Assembly (NCBI RefSeq): GCF_018449435.1
Contig: NZ_JAHCMU010000020.1
Location: 1-64,000 of the forward strand
DNA from: Flagellimonas sp. 389
GTDB lineage: Bacteria; Bacteroidota; Bacteroidia; Flavobacteriales; Flavobacteriaceae
Direction: 5' to 3'
Length of the DNA: 64,000 nt
Shown: positions 17,001 through 26,705 of the stretch, piece after piece
How positions within the stretch are numbered: the stretch's first letter is position 1
Layout: the number at the start of each line of letters is the position of its first letter
Notes under the pieces: model-generated
The model's input: the letters and a program-made list of their open reading frames with translations, nothing else
Databases searched by the model: none
What the model was told of the DNA's origin: nothing
Position numbers and translations under genes: made by a program

Positions 17001-17939
17001 TTAGAAGTTGTACACCACTTCTAGGTTATGACCTTGCAATGTTTTTTTGGCTTTTTCCAAATCTTGTGTAAAGCCAAGAATGTAACCACCACCACCTGAA
17101 CCGCAAAGCTTCAAATAATAATCATTGGTCTCAATACCTTTTTGCCAAAGTTGGTGGAACTTAGCTGGAATCATAGGCTTGAAATTGTCAAAAACTACGT
17201 TGGAAAGCTCTTTCAAGTTACCAAAAAGGGATTTTACATTTCCATTTAAAAAATCCTCTACACAGGCATCCGTGTGCTTTATGAATTGGTTTTTAAGCAT
17301 GCTACGAAATCCTTCCTGCTTCATTTTTTCCATGAAAATCTGAACCATTGGCGCGGTTTCACCAGTAATGCCACTGTCCAATAAGAAAACTGCGCCTTTG
17401 CCCTCCTTGTTTTGGGATGGAATGCTTGCAGATTCTATATTGTCCTTAGAATTTATAAGGATTGGTAAGCTCAAGTAACTGTTCAGCGGGTCTAGACCAG
17501 AAGACTTACCGTGGAAAAAGGATTCCATTTTCCCAAAAATCGCTTTAAGTCGCAAGAGTTTTTCTCGGGTCAGGTTTTCGAGAACGGTTATTTTATCGGT
17601 TGCATATTTATCGTAAATAGCCGCAACTAACGCCCCACTACTGCCAATGCCGTAACCTTGGGGAATGGAACTGTCAAAATACATTCCATGGTCAACATCT
17701 GCCTGAAGTGTTTCCAAATCAAAAGAGACCAAGTCTTTCTCTTCTTGTTCCAATTTTCTTAGATATCCGACATACTCTTTTAAACTCTCATTTGACTTTT
17801 TTGCAGAAGCCGAAGTGTTATCATCGGTCTTTAAGGCTCCCTTAAAAAAATTGTAGGGAATAGAGAGTCCTTTGGAGTCTTTAATAATTCCGTACTCTCC
17901 AAAGAGTAAAATTTTAGAGTAAAATAACGGCCCTTTCAT
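17001..17939 (-). CDS. Mevalonate kinase-like GHMP kinase
   Basis: A GHMP-superfamily kinase of 312 residues acting in the mevalonate pathway. Motif 1 is FYSKILLFGEYGI (6-18), motif 2 the ATP-binding PQGYGIGSSGALVAA (93-107), and motif 3 near the C-terminus LCGSGGGGYILGF. The LFGEY motif is typical of mevalonate kinases. The pathway partner mvaD lies 145 bp upstream on the same strand and a UbiA prenyltransferase follows at 9 bp. No phosphomevalonate kinase is in the window. The N-terminal half is shorter than in classical mevalonate kinases, so I keep the family-level call. Confidence 0.83.
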   Translation of the reverse strand: MKGPLFYSKILLFGEYGIIKDSKGLSIPYNFFKGALKTDDNTSASAKKSNESLKEYVGYLRKLEQEEKDLVSFDLETLQADVDHGMYFDSSIPQGYGIGSSGALVAAIYDKYATDKITVLENLTREKLLRLKAIFGKMESFFHGKSSGLDPLNSYLSLPILINSKDNIESASIPSQNKEGKGAVFLLDSGITGETAPMVQIFMEKMKQEGFRSMLKNQFIKHTDACVEDFLNGNVKSLFGNLKELSNVVFDNFKPMIPAKFHQLWQKGIETNDYYLKLCGSGGGGYILGFTQDLEKAKKTLQGHNLEVVYNF

Positions 17940-18084
17940 GTTATATTTATTCGTGAAATTCCATTTTGTTTAACATATTTCAAAATAAAGATAAACAAAA
18001 TTGATGTTCAAAATTCAAAACTTTCAATTAATTACGTTTATTTGAACGCCAATACTTTCTTTTCAGTGTATTAGACGTACTAAA

Positions 18085-19170
18085 TCAACGTAACTTTCTT
18101 GCACCATCGCCAATTCGGTCGCAAATATAATGTCCCTTCTCGCAATGCACAACTAATTCATCCTGAATAAATTGAATAACTTTTTCTTTCACCGATTCAG
18201 GATATAATAGATGTACATTGGCGCCTGCATCCAACGTAAAACATAACGGTACTTTTGTTGAAGCCCTATAACTCCATATTTTATTGATGATTTCCAAGGT
18301 ATCTGGTTTCATAAGGATAAAATAAGGCATGCTTGTCATCATCATTGCATGTAGGGTCAGTGCTTCGCTTTCAACAATTCTTATGAAGTTATCCAAGTCC
18401 CCATTTTCAAAAATAGTTTTCAGTTTATCCAAATTTTCATGGGCTTGGGCAAAACGTCTTTCGGCATACGGATGGTCGTGCATTAAATTATGCCCAACAG
18501 AACTACTTACTTGTTTTTGTCCTTTGTGCACCAATAAGATGGTATCATGAAAATTCTTAAAAACAGTGGCTATTTTAAAGGGATACCGTACTCCGTACAA
18601 ATCGGAACTTTCCTCGATAGCGGCATATTTGCCCCATTGAATTAAATCCCCTTCGATACTTCTGCCCGCACTTCCCGAGCCCAAACGTGCCAAAAAAGAG
18701 GCTTTCTTTTTAAAAAAATCCTCGCTCATACTACCATTCAACTTTTTTTCAATGTCCATAAGGCATAGGGACAAGGCGGCCATTCCACTTGCAGAAGAAG
18801 CTATTCCGCTACTATGGGGAAAGGAATTTGATGTTTCAATTATGAAGTGATACGATTTTAAGAAAGGAAGATACTTTTCTATGCGTTCAAAAAAAGTCTG
18901 AATCTTCGGCTTAAAATCTTCTTTGGGTTTTCCTTCAAAAATTAAATCAAACGAAAATTGCGGACTATCACCTTCCTTTTTGGTATATGAAACCGAGGTC
19001 GTCGTTGCACAGGCATCGAGCGTAAAGCTAATGGATGGATTAGCAGGGATCTGATTGGCCTTTTTTCCCCAATATTTGACCAAAGCAATATTACTGGGCG
19101 CTTTCCATGTAACTTTTCCCTCTGAAGGTAAATCGTTATAACTTTTGGACAGAAAGTCTTTTTCGGTCAT
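18085..19170 (-). CDS. mvaD: Diphosphomevalonate decarboxylase
   Basis: This enzyme converts mevalonate 5-diphosphate to isopentenyl diphosphate with ATP. It is a GHMP fold: KAPSNIALVKYWGKK (about 23-37) is the decarboxylase signature, the phosphate loop is FPHSSGIASSASGMAAL (about 117-133), and LDAGANVHLL near the C-terminus matches the family. I start it at the ATG at 19170. A TTG six codons upstream falls inside a perfect -7 element (TATATTTG, 19193-19186, minus), so transcription starts after it. The protein is then 361 residues. It is first in a mevalonate cluster with mevalonate kinase and UbiA, and divergent from tspO. Confidence 0.9.
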   Translation of the reverse strand: MTEKDFLSKSYNDLPSEGKVTWKAPSNIALVKYWGKKANQIPANPSISFTLDACATTTSVSYTKKEGDSPQFSFDLIFEGKPKEDFKPKIQTFFERIEKYLPFLKSYHFIIETSNSFPHSSGIASSASGMAALSLCLMDIEKKLNGSMSEDFFKKKASFLARLGSGSAGRSIEGDLIQWGKYAAIEESSDLYGVRYPFKIATVFKNFHDTILLVHKGQKQVSSSVGHNLMHDHPYAERRFAQAHENLDKLKTIFENGDLDNFIRIVESEALTLHAMMMTSMPYFILMKPDTLEIINKIWSYRASTKVPLCFTLDAGANVHLLYPESVKEKVIQFIQDELVVHCEKGHYICDRIGDGARKLR

Positions 19171-19185
19171 TGAAAAATATTTGGG

Positions 19186-19193
19186 CAAATATA
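19186..19193 (-). promoter_or_regulatory. -7 element of mvaD, which fixes its start codon
   Basis: TATATTTG on the minus strand followed by C is an exact TAnnTTTG match, 15 bp before the ATG at 19170. It implies a leader of about 10 nt and excludes the TTG at 19188 as start. No good -33 match was found. Confidence 0.6.
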
Positions 19194-19260
19194 AGGTGCA
19201 AGCTACGATACGAGAAATAGGTACAAATAAATTCTTATTTTAGAGGGAATTGCACTTACC

Positions 19261-19734
19261 ATGAAAAAAAAGATTATCAACATTTCAATTTCGGTTATCA
19301 TTTGTCTGCTTATTGGTTTTTTATCCAGTTTTGCAACGCAAAGTTCGGTTAATGATTGGTACTTAACCTTGAGCAAACCCAGTTTCAATCCGCCTAATTG
19401 GCTATTTGCTCCTGTTTGGACCCTACTCTATATTATGATGGGGGTTTCGGCAGGAATCGTTTGGTCCAAAGGGTTCCATCATATTTGGGTAAAAACGGCC
19501 CTGTACCATTTTGGCTTTCAATTGCTCTTTAATGCCTTGTGGAGTATTGTTTTTTTTGGACTGCAAAGTCCATTTTGGGCACTCTTGGTCATTCTTACGC
19601 TTTTAACACTAATCATCTTGACCATGAAATGGTTTAGCGTGGTAAGTAAAACAGCCGCAATTCTGCTGGCCCCTTATCTGCTATGGGTTGGTTTTGCAAC
19701 ACTCTTAAATTATAAAATCTGGGAGTTGAATTGA
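19261..19734 (+). CDS. tspO: TspO/MBR family tryptophan-rich sensory protein
   Basis: A 157-residue protein with five predicted membrane helices. Conserved TspO features are the SKPSFNPPNWLFAPVWTLLYIMMGVSAG stretch (between helices 1 and 2) and NALWSIVFFGLQSPFWALL in helix 3-4, rich in aromatic residues that line the tetrapyrrole pocket. TspO proteins bind porphyrins or cholesterol-like ligands and affect stress responses. It is divergent from mvaD with 90 bp between the starts, which suggests shared control with isoprenoid synthesis. ATG at 19261 places the first helix correctly. Confidence 0.9.
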   Translation: MKKKIINISISVIICLLIGFLSSFATQSSVNDWYLTLSKPSFNPPNWLFAPVWTLLYIMMGVSAGIVWSKGFHHIWVKTALYHFGFQLLFNALWSIVFFGLQSPFWALLVILTLLTLIILTMKWFSVVSKTAAILLAPYLLWVGFATLLNYKIWELN

Positions 19735-19744
19735 TTATATGTCA

Positions 19745-20284
19745 TCAACTCTTTTCCACCATTACAATCAATTTTTGCATTGTTTTTAAATTACGGGTCG
19801 TAGCTTCAACTTTAAGTTTCCGTTCAATCAAGTTGTTGTTCAATTTTGCATTGCCATACCCTTTTTTACAACAGAGATAGACGCATGTGTCAGTAATATG
19901 AAAGTCTTCATGCACGAATTGCTCAACTTTGAATTTCTCTTTCAAAACTTGTTCGGGAGGTTGTTTAAGTAAGACAAAATATATGCTGTTCTCTACTAAT
20001 TCGTTGGCAAATGGATTAGAATCCAAAATTTGCTTTAACGCTTCTCCAGTGGTTACCAAAGTTGGTACACTAAATCCAAAATCGGCCAAAATAACTTTGT
20101 GAATGGTTTTTTCAAGTTGCTTAACGCTGGTCTTTTCACTTTCAAAAACAACATTTCCGCTCTGTATATACGTTGTTACTTTATGAAGACCGTGATTTTC
20201 TAGCGATTGTTTTAAATCGGCCATTCTAATTTTCTTTTGGCCGCTTACATTAATTCCCCTAAGAAGTGCTACATAGGTTTTCAT
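19745..20284 (-). CDS. DUF1697 family protein
   Basis: A 179-residue soluble protein with the DUF1697 signature: LLRGINVSGQKKIRMADLK at the N-terminus, then YIQSGNVVFES, and a C-terminal RKLKVEATTRNLKTMQKL. The fold is a ferredoxin-like pair of domains. Function is not established for the family. It is convergent with tspO (10 bp apart) and divergent from glpK (71 bp). Confidence 0.88.
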   Translation of the reverse strand: MKTYVALLRGINVSGQKKIRMADLKQSLENHGLHKVTTYIQSGNVVFESEKTSVKQLEKTIHKVILADFGFSVPTLVTTGEALKQILDSNPFANELVENSIYFVLLKQPPEQVLKEKFKVEQFVHEDFHITDTCVYLCCKKGYGNAKLNNNLIERKLKVEATTRNLKTMQKLIVMVEKS

Positions 20285-20355
20285 CAGCTACAATTTTTCT
20301 TGAATAAAATTACTCCGATTTATTTTAGTAAATTCAAACGCATTAAATTAACACA

Positions 20356-21852
20356 ATGAATCAGTATATCCTTGCCTTAGATCAAGGCACCACAAGTTCC
20401 CGAGCCGTAGTTTTCGATAAAAAAGGAACTATAATATCCGTTTCCCAAAAAGAGTTCACCCAAATTTTCCCCAAGCCAGGATGGGTAGAACACGATGCAG
20501 ATGAAATTTGGGCCACACAAGCAGGGATGGCAGCCGAAGCCGTAAGCAAAAAAGGATTGAAAGGAGAACAAATTGCTGCGATAGGGATTACCAATCAACG
20601 TGAAACTGTTGTGGTATGGGACAGAAATACAGGCAAACCCATATACAATGCCATAGTTTGGCAAGACAAAAGAACTGCAAATTATTGTGACGAACTTAAA
20701 AGTCAAGGGAAATCTGAAATGATACGGGAAAAGACCGGTCTGGTCATTGATTCTTACTTCTCGGGCACCAAAGTAAAGTGGATCCTTGACAATGTTCAAG
20801 GTGCTCGCGAAAAAGCTGAAGCCGGTGATTTGGTACTCGGCACCATAGATACCTGGTTAATCTGGAAGATGACCGAGGGGAAAATGCACATTACCGATGT
20901 TACCAATGCATCCAGGTCCTTGCTCTTCAACATAAATACCATGGAATGGGACAATGAACTTTTGGAACTTTTTACCATCCCCAAAAGTATGCTCCCCGAA
21001 GTAAGGCAATCCAGCGAGGTATACGGAAATACAAGTCCAAATTTTTTCGCTGCTAAAATTCCAATAGCTGGTATTGCCGGTGACCAACAAGCAGCATTGT
21101 TCGGCCAAATGTGCACCAAGCAGGGAATGGTGAAAAATACGTATGGCACAGGTTGTTTTATGCTTATGAATATTGGTGAAAAGCCCATTGTTTCTAAAAA
21201 CAACCTTTTGACCACGGTAGCCTGGAAAATAAATGGAAAAACGCATTATGCACTGGAAGGAAGTATTTTTATTGCCGGAGCGGTCGTGCAATGGCTTCGT
21301 GATAGTCTAAAAATTATAAAAACCTCTTCTGATGTTGAGCAACTTGCAGGTTCTGTGGATAGCTCAGAAGGTGTTTATTTTGTGCCAGCCTTTGCTGGAT
21401 TGGGTGCCCCGCATTGGAATCAACATGCCCAAGGAACCATTTTTGGACTAACCCGTGGAAGTACCGATGCACATATTGCCAGAGCCGCTTTAGAATCCAT
21501 TGCCTACCAGACCATGGATATTTTGAAAGCCATGGAAGCAGATTCTGGAATTTCGATAAAAGAGCTTAGGGTCGATGGCGGTGCCACTGTAAACGATTTG
21601 TTGATGCAATTCCAGGCAGATGTTTTGAACACCGTAACTATTCGACCAAAAATAGTAGAGACTACAGTGATGGGGGCGGCTTATTTGGCCGGACTTGCTG
21701 TTGGGTATTGGGAAAGCCAGGAAGAAATTCAGGATATTTGGCAAACCGATGTCCATTTTAAACCATCCAATGAAAGAGCGTATATAGATGCTGGAATTAA
21801 AGGATGGTACAGGGCCATTGAAGCTTTGGAACACTGGACAAAAAATCAGTAA
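20356..21852 (+). CDS. glpK: Glycerol kinase
   Basis: FGGY-family kinase of 498 residues, the usual size, that phosphorylates glycerol to glycerol 3-phosphate. [11 protein letters not shown] (about 6-16) is the phosphate-1 motif. [12 protein letters not shown] and IVWQDKRT form the glycerol pocket, and [15 protein letters not shown] holds the catalytic aspartate near 246. The C-terminal [17 protein letters not shown] signature is intact. It is followed after 56 bp by glpF, so import and trapping of glycerol are co-transcribed. No glpD is seen here. A GDPD lipoprotein four genes on could feed the pathway. Confidence 0.96.
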   Translation: MNQYILALDQGTTSSRAVVFDKKGTIISVSQKEFTQIFPKPGWVEHDADEIWATQAGMAAEAVSKKGLKGEQIAAIGITNQRETVVVWDRNTGKPIYNAIVWQDKRTANYCDELKSQGKSEMIREKTGLVIDSYFSGTKVKWILDNVQGAREKAEAGDLVLGTIDTWLIWKMTEGKMHITDVTNASRSLLFNINTMEWDNELLELFTIPKSMLPEVRQSSEVYGNTSPNFFAAKIPIAGIAGDQQAALFGQMCTKQGMVKNTYGTGCFMLMNIGEKPIVSKNNLLTTVAWKINGKTHYALEGSIFIAGAVVQWLRDSLKIIKTSSDVEQLAGSVDSSEGVYFVPAFAGLGAPHWNQHAQGTIFGLTRGSTDAHIARAALESIAYQTMDILKAMEADSGISIKELRVDGGATVNDLLMQFQADVLNTVTIRPKIVETTVMGAAYLAGLAVGYWESQEEIQDIWQTDVHFKPSNERAYIDAGIKGWYRAIEALEHWTKNQ

Positions 21853-21908
21853 ACTATTGGCAGTTGACAAACAAAACTATTTACCCATAAAACTTTAACA
21901 AACCAACC

Positions 21909-22637
21909 ATGACTCCCTTTATTGCTGAAATTATGGGAACGTTCCTCCTCATTCTTTTGGGATGCGGTGTAAACGCAAACGTATCATTAAAAAAAACCTA
22001 TGGAAGCGACTCAGGTTGGATAGTGATTACAACAGGATGGGCTTTTGCCGTATACACGGGAGTAGTCGTCGCAGGACCTTACAGCGGCGCACATCTCAAT
22101 CCTGCCGTTACTATTGGTCTAGCAATAGCAGGAGAGTTCTCTATTTATGATGTTCCTAATTATATTTTGGCTCAATTTATAGGGGCTATGCTTGGCGCCT
22201 TCTTTGTGTGGCTAATGAACAAGGATCATTTTGATGCCACTGAAGATGGAAATAGTAAAAGAGGTGTTTTCTGTAATGCGCCTGCCATTCCCAATGTTTT
22301 TTTAAACATGTTGACCGAGATTCTAGGTACTTTTGTTCTGGTCTTTGCCGTACTCTATTTTACCGATGCTGTTTCCATGAAGGACAATACCATAATTGGT
22401 TTGGGTTCTCTTGGGGCATTGCCCGTTGCTATTATTGTATGGGGAATAGGTTTATGTTTGGGTGGAACGACCGGTTATGCCATTAACCCTGCCAGGGATT
22501 TAGGACCGAGAATCATTCATGCATTGGTTCCAATTAAAAACAAGGGTTCCAATGGTTGGGGTTATTCTTGGATTCCCGTAGTAGGACCAATTCTGGGAGC
22601 TGCCCTTGCCGCAGGTATCGCTATGGTTCTTCAATGA
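21909..22637 (+). CDS. glpF: Glycerol facilitator / aquaglyceroporin (MIP family)
   Basis: A 242-residue six-helix channel with both half-helix motifs: SGAHLNPAVTIG (about 60-71) and GYAINPARDLGPR (about 191-203). The second-motif aspartate in NPARD is the glycerol-facilitator mark that separates GlpF from water-only aquaporins. It lets glycerol cross the inner membrane for GlpK, encoded just upstream. The stop codon abuts the stop of the convergent FAD-protein gene with no spacer. Confidence 0.94.
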   Translation: MTPFIAEIMGTFLLILLGCGVNANVSLKKTYGSDSGWIVITTGWAFAVYTGVVVAGPYSGAHLNPAVTIGLAIAGEFSIYDVPNYILAQFIGAMLGAFFVWLMNKDHFDATEDGNSKRGVFCNAPAIPNVFLNMLTEILGTFVLVFAVLYFTDAVSMKDNTIIGLGSLGALPVAIIVWGIGLCLGGTTGYAINPARDLGPRIIHALVPIKNKGSNGWGYSWIPVVGPILGAALAAGIAMVLQ

Positions 22638-23909
22638 TTATTCGGAAGAGATTGCTTGTGCAGCTATGTAAGCGCCCGTCCAAGCGTTCTGAAAATTGAA
22701 GCCACCCGTTATTGCATCCACATTTATTATTTCTCCAGCAAAGTAAAGGTTTGGGTGTATTTTGCTTTCAAAAGTCTTGAAATTAATTTCTTTTAAATCT
22801 ACGCCTCCAGCGGTTACAAACTCCTCTTTAAAAGTACTTTTCCCTTCGACTCTAAACGAACATTGCGTAAGCTGTTGTGCTAAATTTTGGAGTTTTTCTT
22901 TTGTAACATCCGTCCATTTTAAGTCTTTTTCGATACCGGCAGCCTTTACCAAACTTGACCACAACCTTCTGGGCAAATCCACTACCTGTGTTCTCAAGAT
23001 AGTTTTCTTTGTTTCTACCTTTTTTACTTCTTTAAGGAGCATCTCCATAGACTCTGTTGAATACTCGGGAGTCCAATTAACATTTATCCTAAAATTATAT
23101 TTATAATCATGCAATATGTTTGCCCCCCATGCCGAAAGCTTCAAAATAGCAGGACCACTCAACCCCCAATGTGTTATCAATACGGGGCCTTCGGATTGTA
23201 GAACCGGTTCTTCTCTTGAAACACTCTTTAGTTTGACATCTACTTTGGATGAAAAAATCTTCTTTGGTAAAACTTCAGCAGTGGCAAATGCACTTACTCC
23301 TTGAATTCCCTTTATCCGTTCATCATTTATATTGAAGGTAAACAGCGAGGGAACTGGTGAAACCACCTTATGCCCTATCGACTCTAAGATAGTCCACATT
23401 TTGGGGTTGCTTCCAGTTGACAGGACCAGTTTTGTACAGTTGTAGTGCTTGTTCATGGTGGTTACCTGCCAACCGTCACCGTTTTCATTTTTCTTGAAGT
23501 GTTTAACGGCACTATTTTTTAAAACCTGTATTCTCAGACGTTTCGTTTCCGAAAGAAGGCAATCAATAATGGATTGTGAGGAATTGCTTTGTGGAAAAAC
23601 CCGTCCGTCGGACTCTACTTTTAAGGGCACTCCTCTTTCCTCAAAAAATGTCATGACGTTTATGGGAGCATAGGTATGAAATGGACCCAAAAGTTCTTTT
23701 CTGCCCCTGGGATAGTTGTTTACCAATTCATGTGCAGAGAATTCACCATGGGTTACATTGCAACGACCGCCACCTGAGACCTTGACTTTTGAAAGTACAT
23801 TCTTTCCTCTTTCAAAGATGGCAATTTTAAGCTTTGGTGACTGCTCTGCAATATGGATGGCCGTGTAAAATCCTGCTGCGCCACCACCAACGATTATGAC
23901 ATCGAACAT
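22638..23909 (-). CDS. NAD(P)/FAD-dependent oxidoreductase, HI0933/BaiN family
   Basis: A 423-residue flavoprotein. The dinucleotide-binding motif GGGAAGFYTAI is at 8-18, the family motif VSGGGRCNVTHG at about 45-56, and the C-terminal FAD motif YFAGEIINVDAITGGFNFQNAWTGAY is intact. The family (YhiN/HI0933, BaiN) is widespread; most members lack an assigned reaction, and BaiN reduces bile-acid enones. It is cytoplasmic. Its ATG overlaps the stop of the upstream GDPD gene by one base (TAATG), so the two are coupled. Confidence 0.88.
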   Translation of the reverse strand: MFDVIIVGGGAAGFYTAIHIAEQSPKLKIAIFERGKNVLSKVKVSGGGRCNVTHGEFSAHELVNNYPRGRKELLGPFHTYAPINVMTFFEERGVPLKVESDGRVFPQSNSSQSIIDCLLSETKRLRIQVLKNSAVKHFKKNENGDGWQVTTMNKHYNCTKLVLSTGSNPKMWTILESIGHKVVSPVPSLFTFNINDERIKGIQGVSAFATAEVLPKKIFSSKVDVKLKSVSREEPVLQSEGPVLITHWGLSGPAILKLSAWGANILHDYKYNFRINVNWTPEYSTESMEMLLKEVKKVETKKTILRTQVVDLPRRLWSSLVKAAGIEKDLKWTDVTKEKLQNLAQQLTQCSFRVEGKSTFKEEFVTAGGVDLKEINFKTFESKIHPNLYFAGEIINVDAITGGFNFQNAWTGAYIAAQAISSE

Positions 23910-24664
23910 TAATGTACCCGTTCTGGAAAATTGGTGATAATGCCATCTACTCCAAACGCTTTCATTCTTTGAATATCGTCAGGTTCATTGACCGTCCATG
24001 TGTAGATTTTAAACCCCTCATCCTTAATTTTTCCCGCATTCTCTTCGGTCAATGTTGTGTAATCAGGGTTTATAGCGACAGCATTTAATTCTTTGGCTAC
24101 TGAAATTGCATCCATTGGGTCTTCTTCGGTCAATACGGCAATCTTTATGTTTGCATTGATTTTTCGCATTTCCCTCAACTCGTCCCAATTAAAGCTGGAG
24201 ATAACGAAATTGTCCAAAATCCACCCTTTTCCTTCAATATAGTTTTCTATTATAAAATTTACCCTTTCAGAAGTATTGGCTCCTTTAAGTTCTATGTTCA
24301 GTGCTACTTTATTATCAATTAGTTTTAGAACATCTTGAAGCATCGGAATTTTATGGTTTCCGTCAAGGGTAAGTTTTTTTAAATCATAGATGTTGTATTC
24401 TTCGATGTTGCCACCACTGTTGGAAAGGCGTTCCACGCGTTCATCATGAAAGACCACTATTTCCCCGCTCGATATCTTGAACACATCGATTTCTATCATA
24501 TCCACACCCAAATCCAAGGCTTTCTGGACCGAAGCCAACGTATTTTCGGTCTCATGTCCCATAGCGCCCCTGTGTCCGATGACCAATGGTTTTTTTTCTA
24601 TCATACTACAACTATTGAGTAAAAAAGCAGCTACTAAAGCTAATGGTATGTTTTTCTTCATCAT
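23909..24664 (-). CDS. Glycerophosphodiester phosphodiesterase lipoprotein
   Basis: A GDPD-family TIM barrel of 251 residues that releases glycerol 3-phosphate from glycerophosphodiesters. A lipoprotein signal ends at LLNSC (Cys19). Catalytic and metal residues are visible: IGHRGAMGHETENT (His31, Arg32, Glu40, Asn41), MIEIDVF (Glu58, Asp60) and FHDE (His73). The start is the first of two adjacent ATGs. It is anchored in the envelope and fits the nearby glycerol genes glpK and glpF, although on the opposite strand. Ca2+ is the usual cofactor in the family. Confidence 0.9.
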   Translation of the reverse strand: MMKKNIPLALVAAFLLNSCSMIEKKPLVIGHRGAMGHETENTLASVQKALDLGVDMIEIDVFKISSGEIVVFHDERVERLSNSGGNIEEYNIYDLKKLTLDGNHKIPMLQDVLKLIDNKVALNIELKGANTSERVNFIIENYIEGKGWILDNFVISSFNWDELREMRKINANIKIAVLTEEDPMDAISVAKELNAVAINPDYTTLTEENAGKIKDEGFKIYTWTVNEPDDIQRMKAFGVDGIITNFPERVH

Positions 24665-24833
24665 GATTATTTTACACCATTAAAAATACAACTTGAAAGT
24701 GAATTGGAACAGTAAAACAATTAATTGCAAGTCCTTATAAGGTAAGGTAATGAAAATGGCTCAGCAAAGTCTCCCTCACACCAATATTATCTAGATTCAG
24801 ACCGACAAAAACCCAGATTGGAACAAGTAACTT

Positions 24834-26705
24834 TTATTGGGCAACACATAAAATAACCGATTCCAAAGGTTGAAGCTCAATGGCTACGACTCCGACCCCA
24901 TCTTTTACATTGAGTTTTGTGTTCTTCTTTCCGTAGAGTTTTTCCACCAAACTGTGCTCACCATCCGCCAAATTCCACTTAGAAATTACGTCTTGTGGCA
25001 ACCTTAAATCAAAGGCGTAGTTGTTATCAGAATCAAAATTTGAGACAACGATCAATTTTTCATTTTCGGACCACCTAACATAGGAGAGCACCCTATGGTC
25101 ATAATTTTCGGTATTGTCCTTATTGAAAAAATGAATCTCCTGATAGTTCCCCATCAGTGCTTCACTGGTAATGGTAAAGTTTAAAAGGCGTTTGTAAAAA
25201 TCTCGAAGGGTTTTCTCTTCTTCTGAAAGCTGCCCGCCATCAAACTTCTTATTGTTTATCCATCTTTGGTGGTGCGGAACTCCAATATAATCAAATATGG
25301 AAGTACGTGTAGGTTTGCCAAAACCTGCATCTTCTGCTCCTGGCTCTCCCACTTCTTGTCCAAAATAAATCATGGTTGGCGAGGTACTCAGGGTTGCGGA
25401 AACCACCATTGCCGGTTTTGCTATTTCTGCCCTGCCCACAAAATCTGGACTTGCAATACGTTGTTCGTCGTGGTTTTCCAGAAAGTGTAGCATATGGTGT
25501 TCAATATCGGCCATGCCCTTTTGCACAACGGGGATATGGTCGGTCCAGCCATAGCCTTTCATAATATGCTTGATGCTATCGTACAACTCTACCTTATCGT
25601 ACAAATAATCCATCTTCCCTTTGTGGATGTAATCCCTGTAAAGTTGGGGATTATAGACTTCAGCCAAAAGGAAAGCATCAGGATTCTTGGTTTTGATATT
25701 GGAATTCAAATAACTCCAAAACTCTACGGGCACCATTTCGGCCATATCAAAACGAAAGCCATCCACGCCAAGGTCAAGCCAGTACAGTGTGATATCCTTG
25801 AACTTATCCCATGAATCAGGAATTGTTTTATCCTTCCAGAACTCCAAATGTGCTTTATAATTTTTGTTGCCAAAGTCCTCTGACAGCCCATCAAAATCCT
25901 TAGTGCCATCTGGTCTTACCCCATAATTTACTTTGACTGTCTCATACCAATCGTTAAAATGGGGTTGTGCCAGTCGTGATCCGTTACCAGTCCATTTAGC
26001 AGGTCGCTCCTTGAACGCTCCATCAGAAAACTTATTTTGGCTTCCTCCAAGTGGAAGGTATCCATCTTGCCATTGGGGCACGGTAAACGATGAATCGGGG
26101 ATGTAATAAAAATTGTTATTGACATCATACTCCAAAGTGGTATCGTCATTGGCGCCAAAATCTGAAACTCCTTCAGGATTGGTCAGACCTTCATAGTTTC
26201 TGGCGACATGGTTGGGAACAATATCAATAAGTACTTTCAATCCTATTTTGTGTGTTCGATCCACCAATGCTTTGAACTCTTCCAATCTTTCTGAAGGGTC
26301 AATTGCCAAATCAGGGTTTACATTATAGTAGTCTTTAACAGCATAAGGAGAACCCGCACGTCCTTTTACCACATCGGGGTCGTCGTTGGAGATACCGTAA
26401 TCCGTGTAATCATTTATTACAGCATGATGGGGAACGCCCGTATACCAAATATGTGTTACGCCAAGGTCTTTGATTTCCTTTAGTGCTTCTTCGGTAAAAT
26501 CGGCAAACTTCCCTACTCCATTTTCTTCAATGGTACCCCAAGGATTGTTAGTGGTATTGGTATTACCAAAAAGTCGTGTAAAAACCTGATAAACTACAGC
26601 CTTTTTCTTCATTTTTTTCTCAACTGTTTTCTTTTCTGTTTTCTGTTCACACGAATGAATCGACACTAAGACCATAAGTATGGGTAAGTAGAGGTATCGC
26701 TTCAT
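24834..26705 (-). CDS. GH13 alpha-amylase family lipoprotein
   Basis: A 623-residue glycoside hydrolase of family 13. The lipoprotein signal ends SIHSC (about residue 19) and is followed by a Lys/Glu-rich linker. GH13 regions are seen in order: DIVPNH (I, about 160), GFRFDMAE with the nucleophile Asp (II, about 317), LLAEVYN with the acid Glu (III, about 346) and FLENHDE (IV, about 410). A C-terminal beta domain with SYVRWSENEKLIVVSNFD follows. It should cleave alpha-1,4-glucans at the cell surface or in the periplasm. Its ATG overlaps the end of the GH65 gene (4 bp), so the two are coupled, and they share the LacI regulator upstream. Confidence 0.9.
   Translation of the reverse strand: MKRYLYLPILMVLVSIHSCEQKTEKKTVEKKMKKKAVVYQVFTRLFGNTNTTNNPWGTIEENGVGKFADFTEEALKEIKDLGVTHIWYTGVPHHAVINDYTDYGISNDDPDVVKGRAGSPYAVKDYYNVNPDLAIDPSERLEEFKALVDRTHKIGLKVLIDIVPNHVARNYEGLTNPEGVSDFGANDDTTLEYDVNNNFYYIPDSSFTVPQWQDGYLPLGGSQNKFSDGAFKERPAKWTGNGSRLAQPHFNDWYETVKVNYGVRPDGTKDFDGLSEDFGNKNYKAHLEFWKDKTIPDSWDKFKDITLYWLDLGVDGFRFDMAEMVPVEFWSYLNSNIKTKNPDAFLLAEVYNPQLYRDYIHKGKMDYLYDKVELYDSIKHIMKGYGWTDHIPVVQKGMADIEHHMLHFLENHDEQRIASPDFVGRAEIAKPAMVVSATLSTSPTMIYFGQEVGEPGAEDAGFGKPTRTSIFDYIGVPHHQRWINNKKFDGGQLSEEEKTLRDFYKRLLNFTITSEALMGNYQEIHFFNKDNTENYDHRVLSYVRWSENEKLIVVSNFDSDNNYAFDLRLPQDVISKWNLADGEHSLVEKLYGKKNTKLNVKDGVGVVAIELQPLESVILCVAQ

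Noticed and set aside
24733..24742. Palindrome CCTTATAAGG between the GDPD and GH13 genes
   Set aside because: Ten AT-rich bases without a T-run or nearby promoter element; not enough to call a site.
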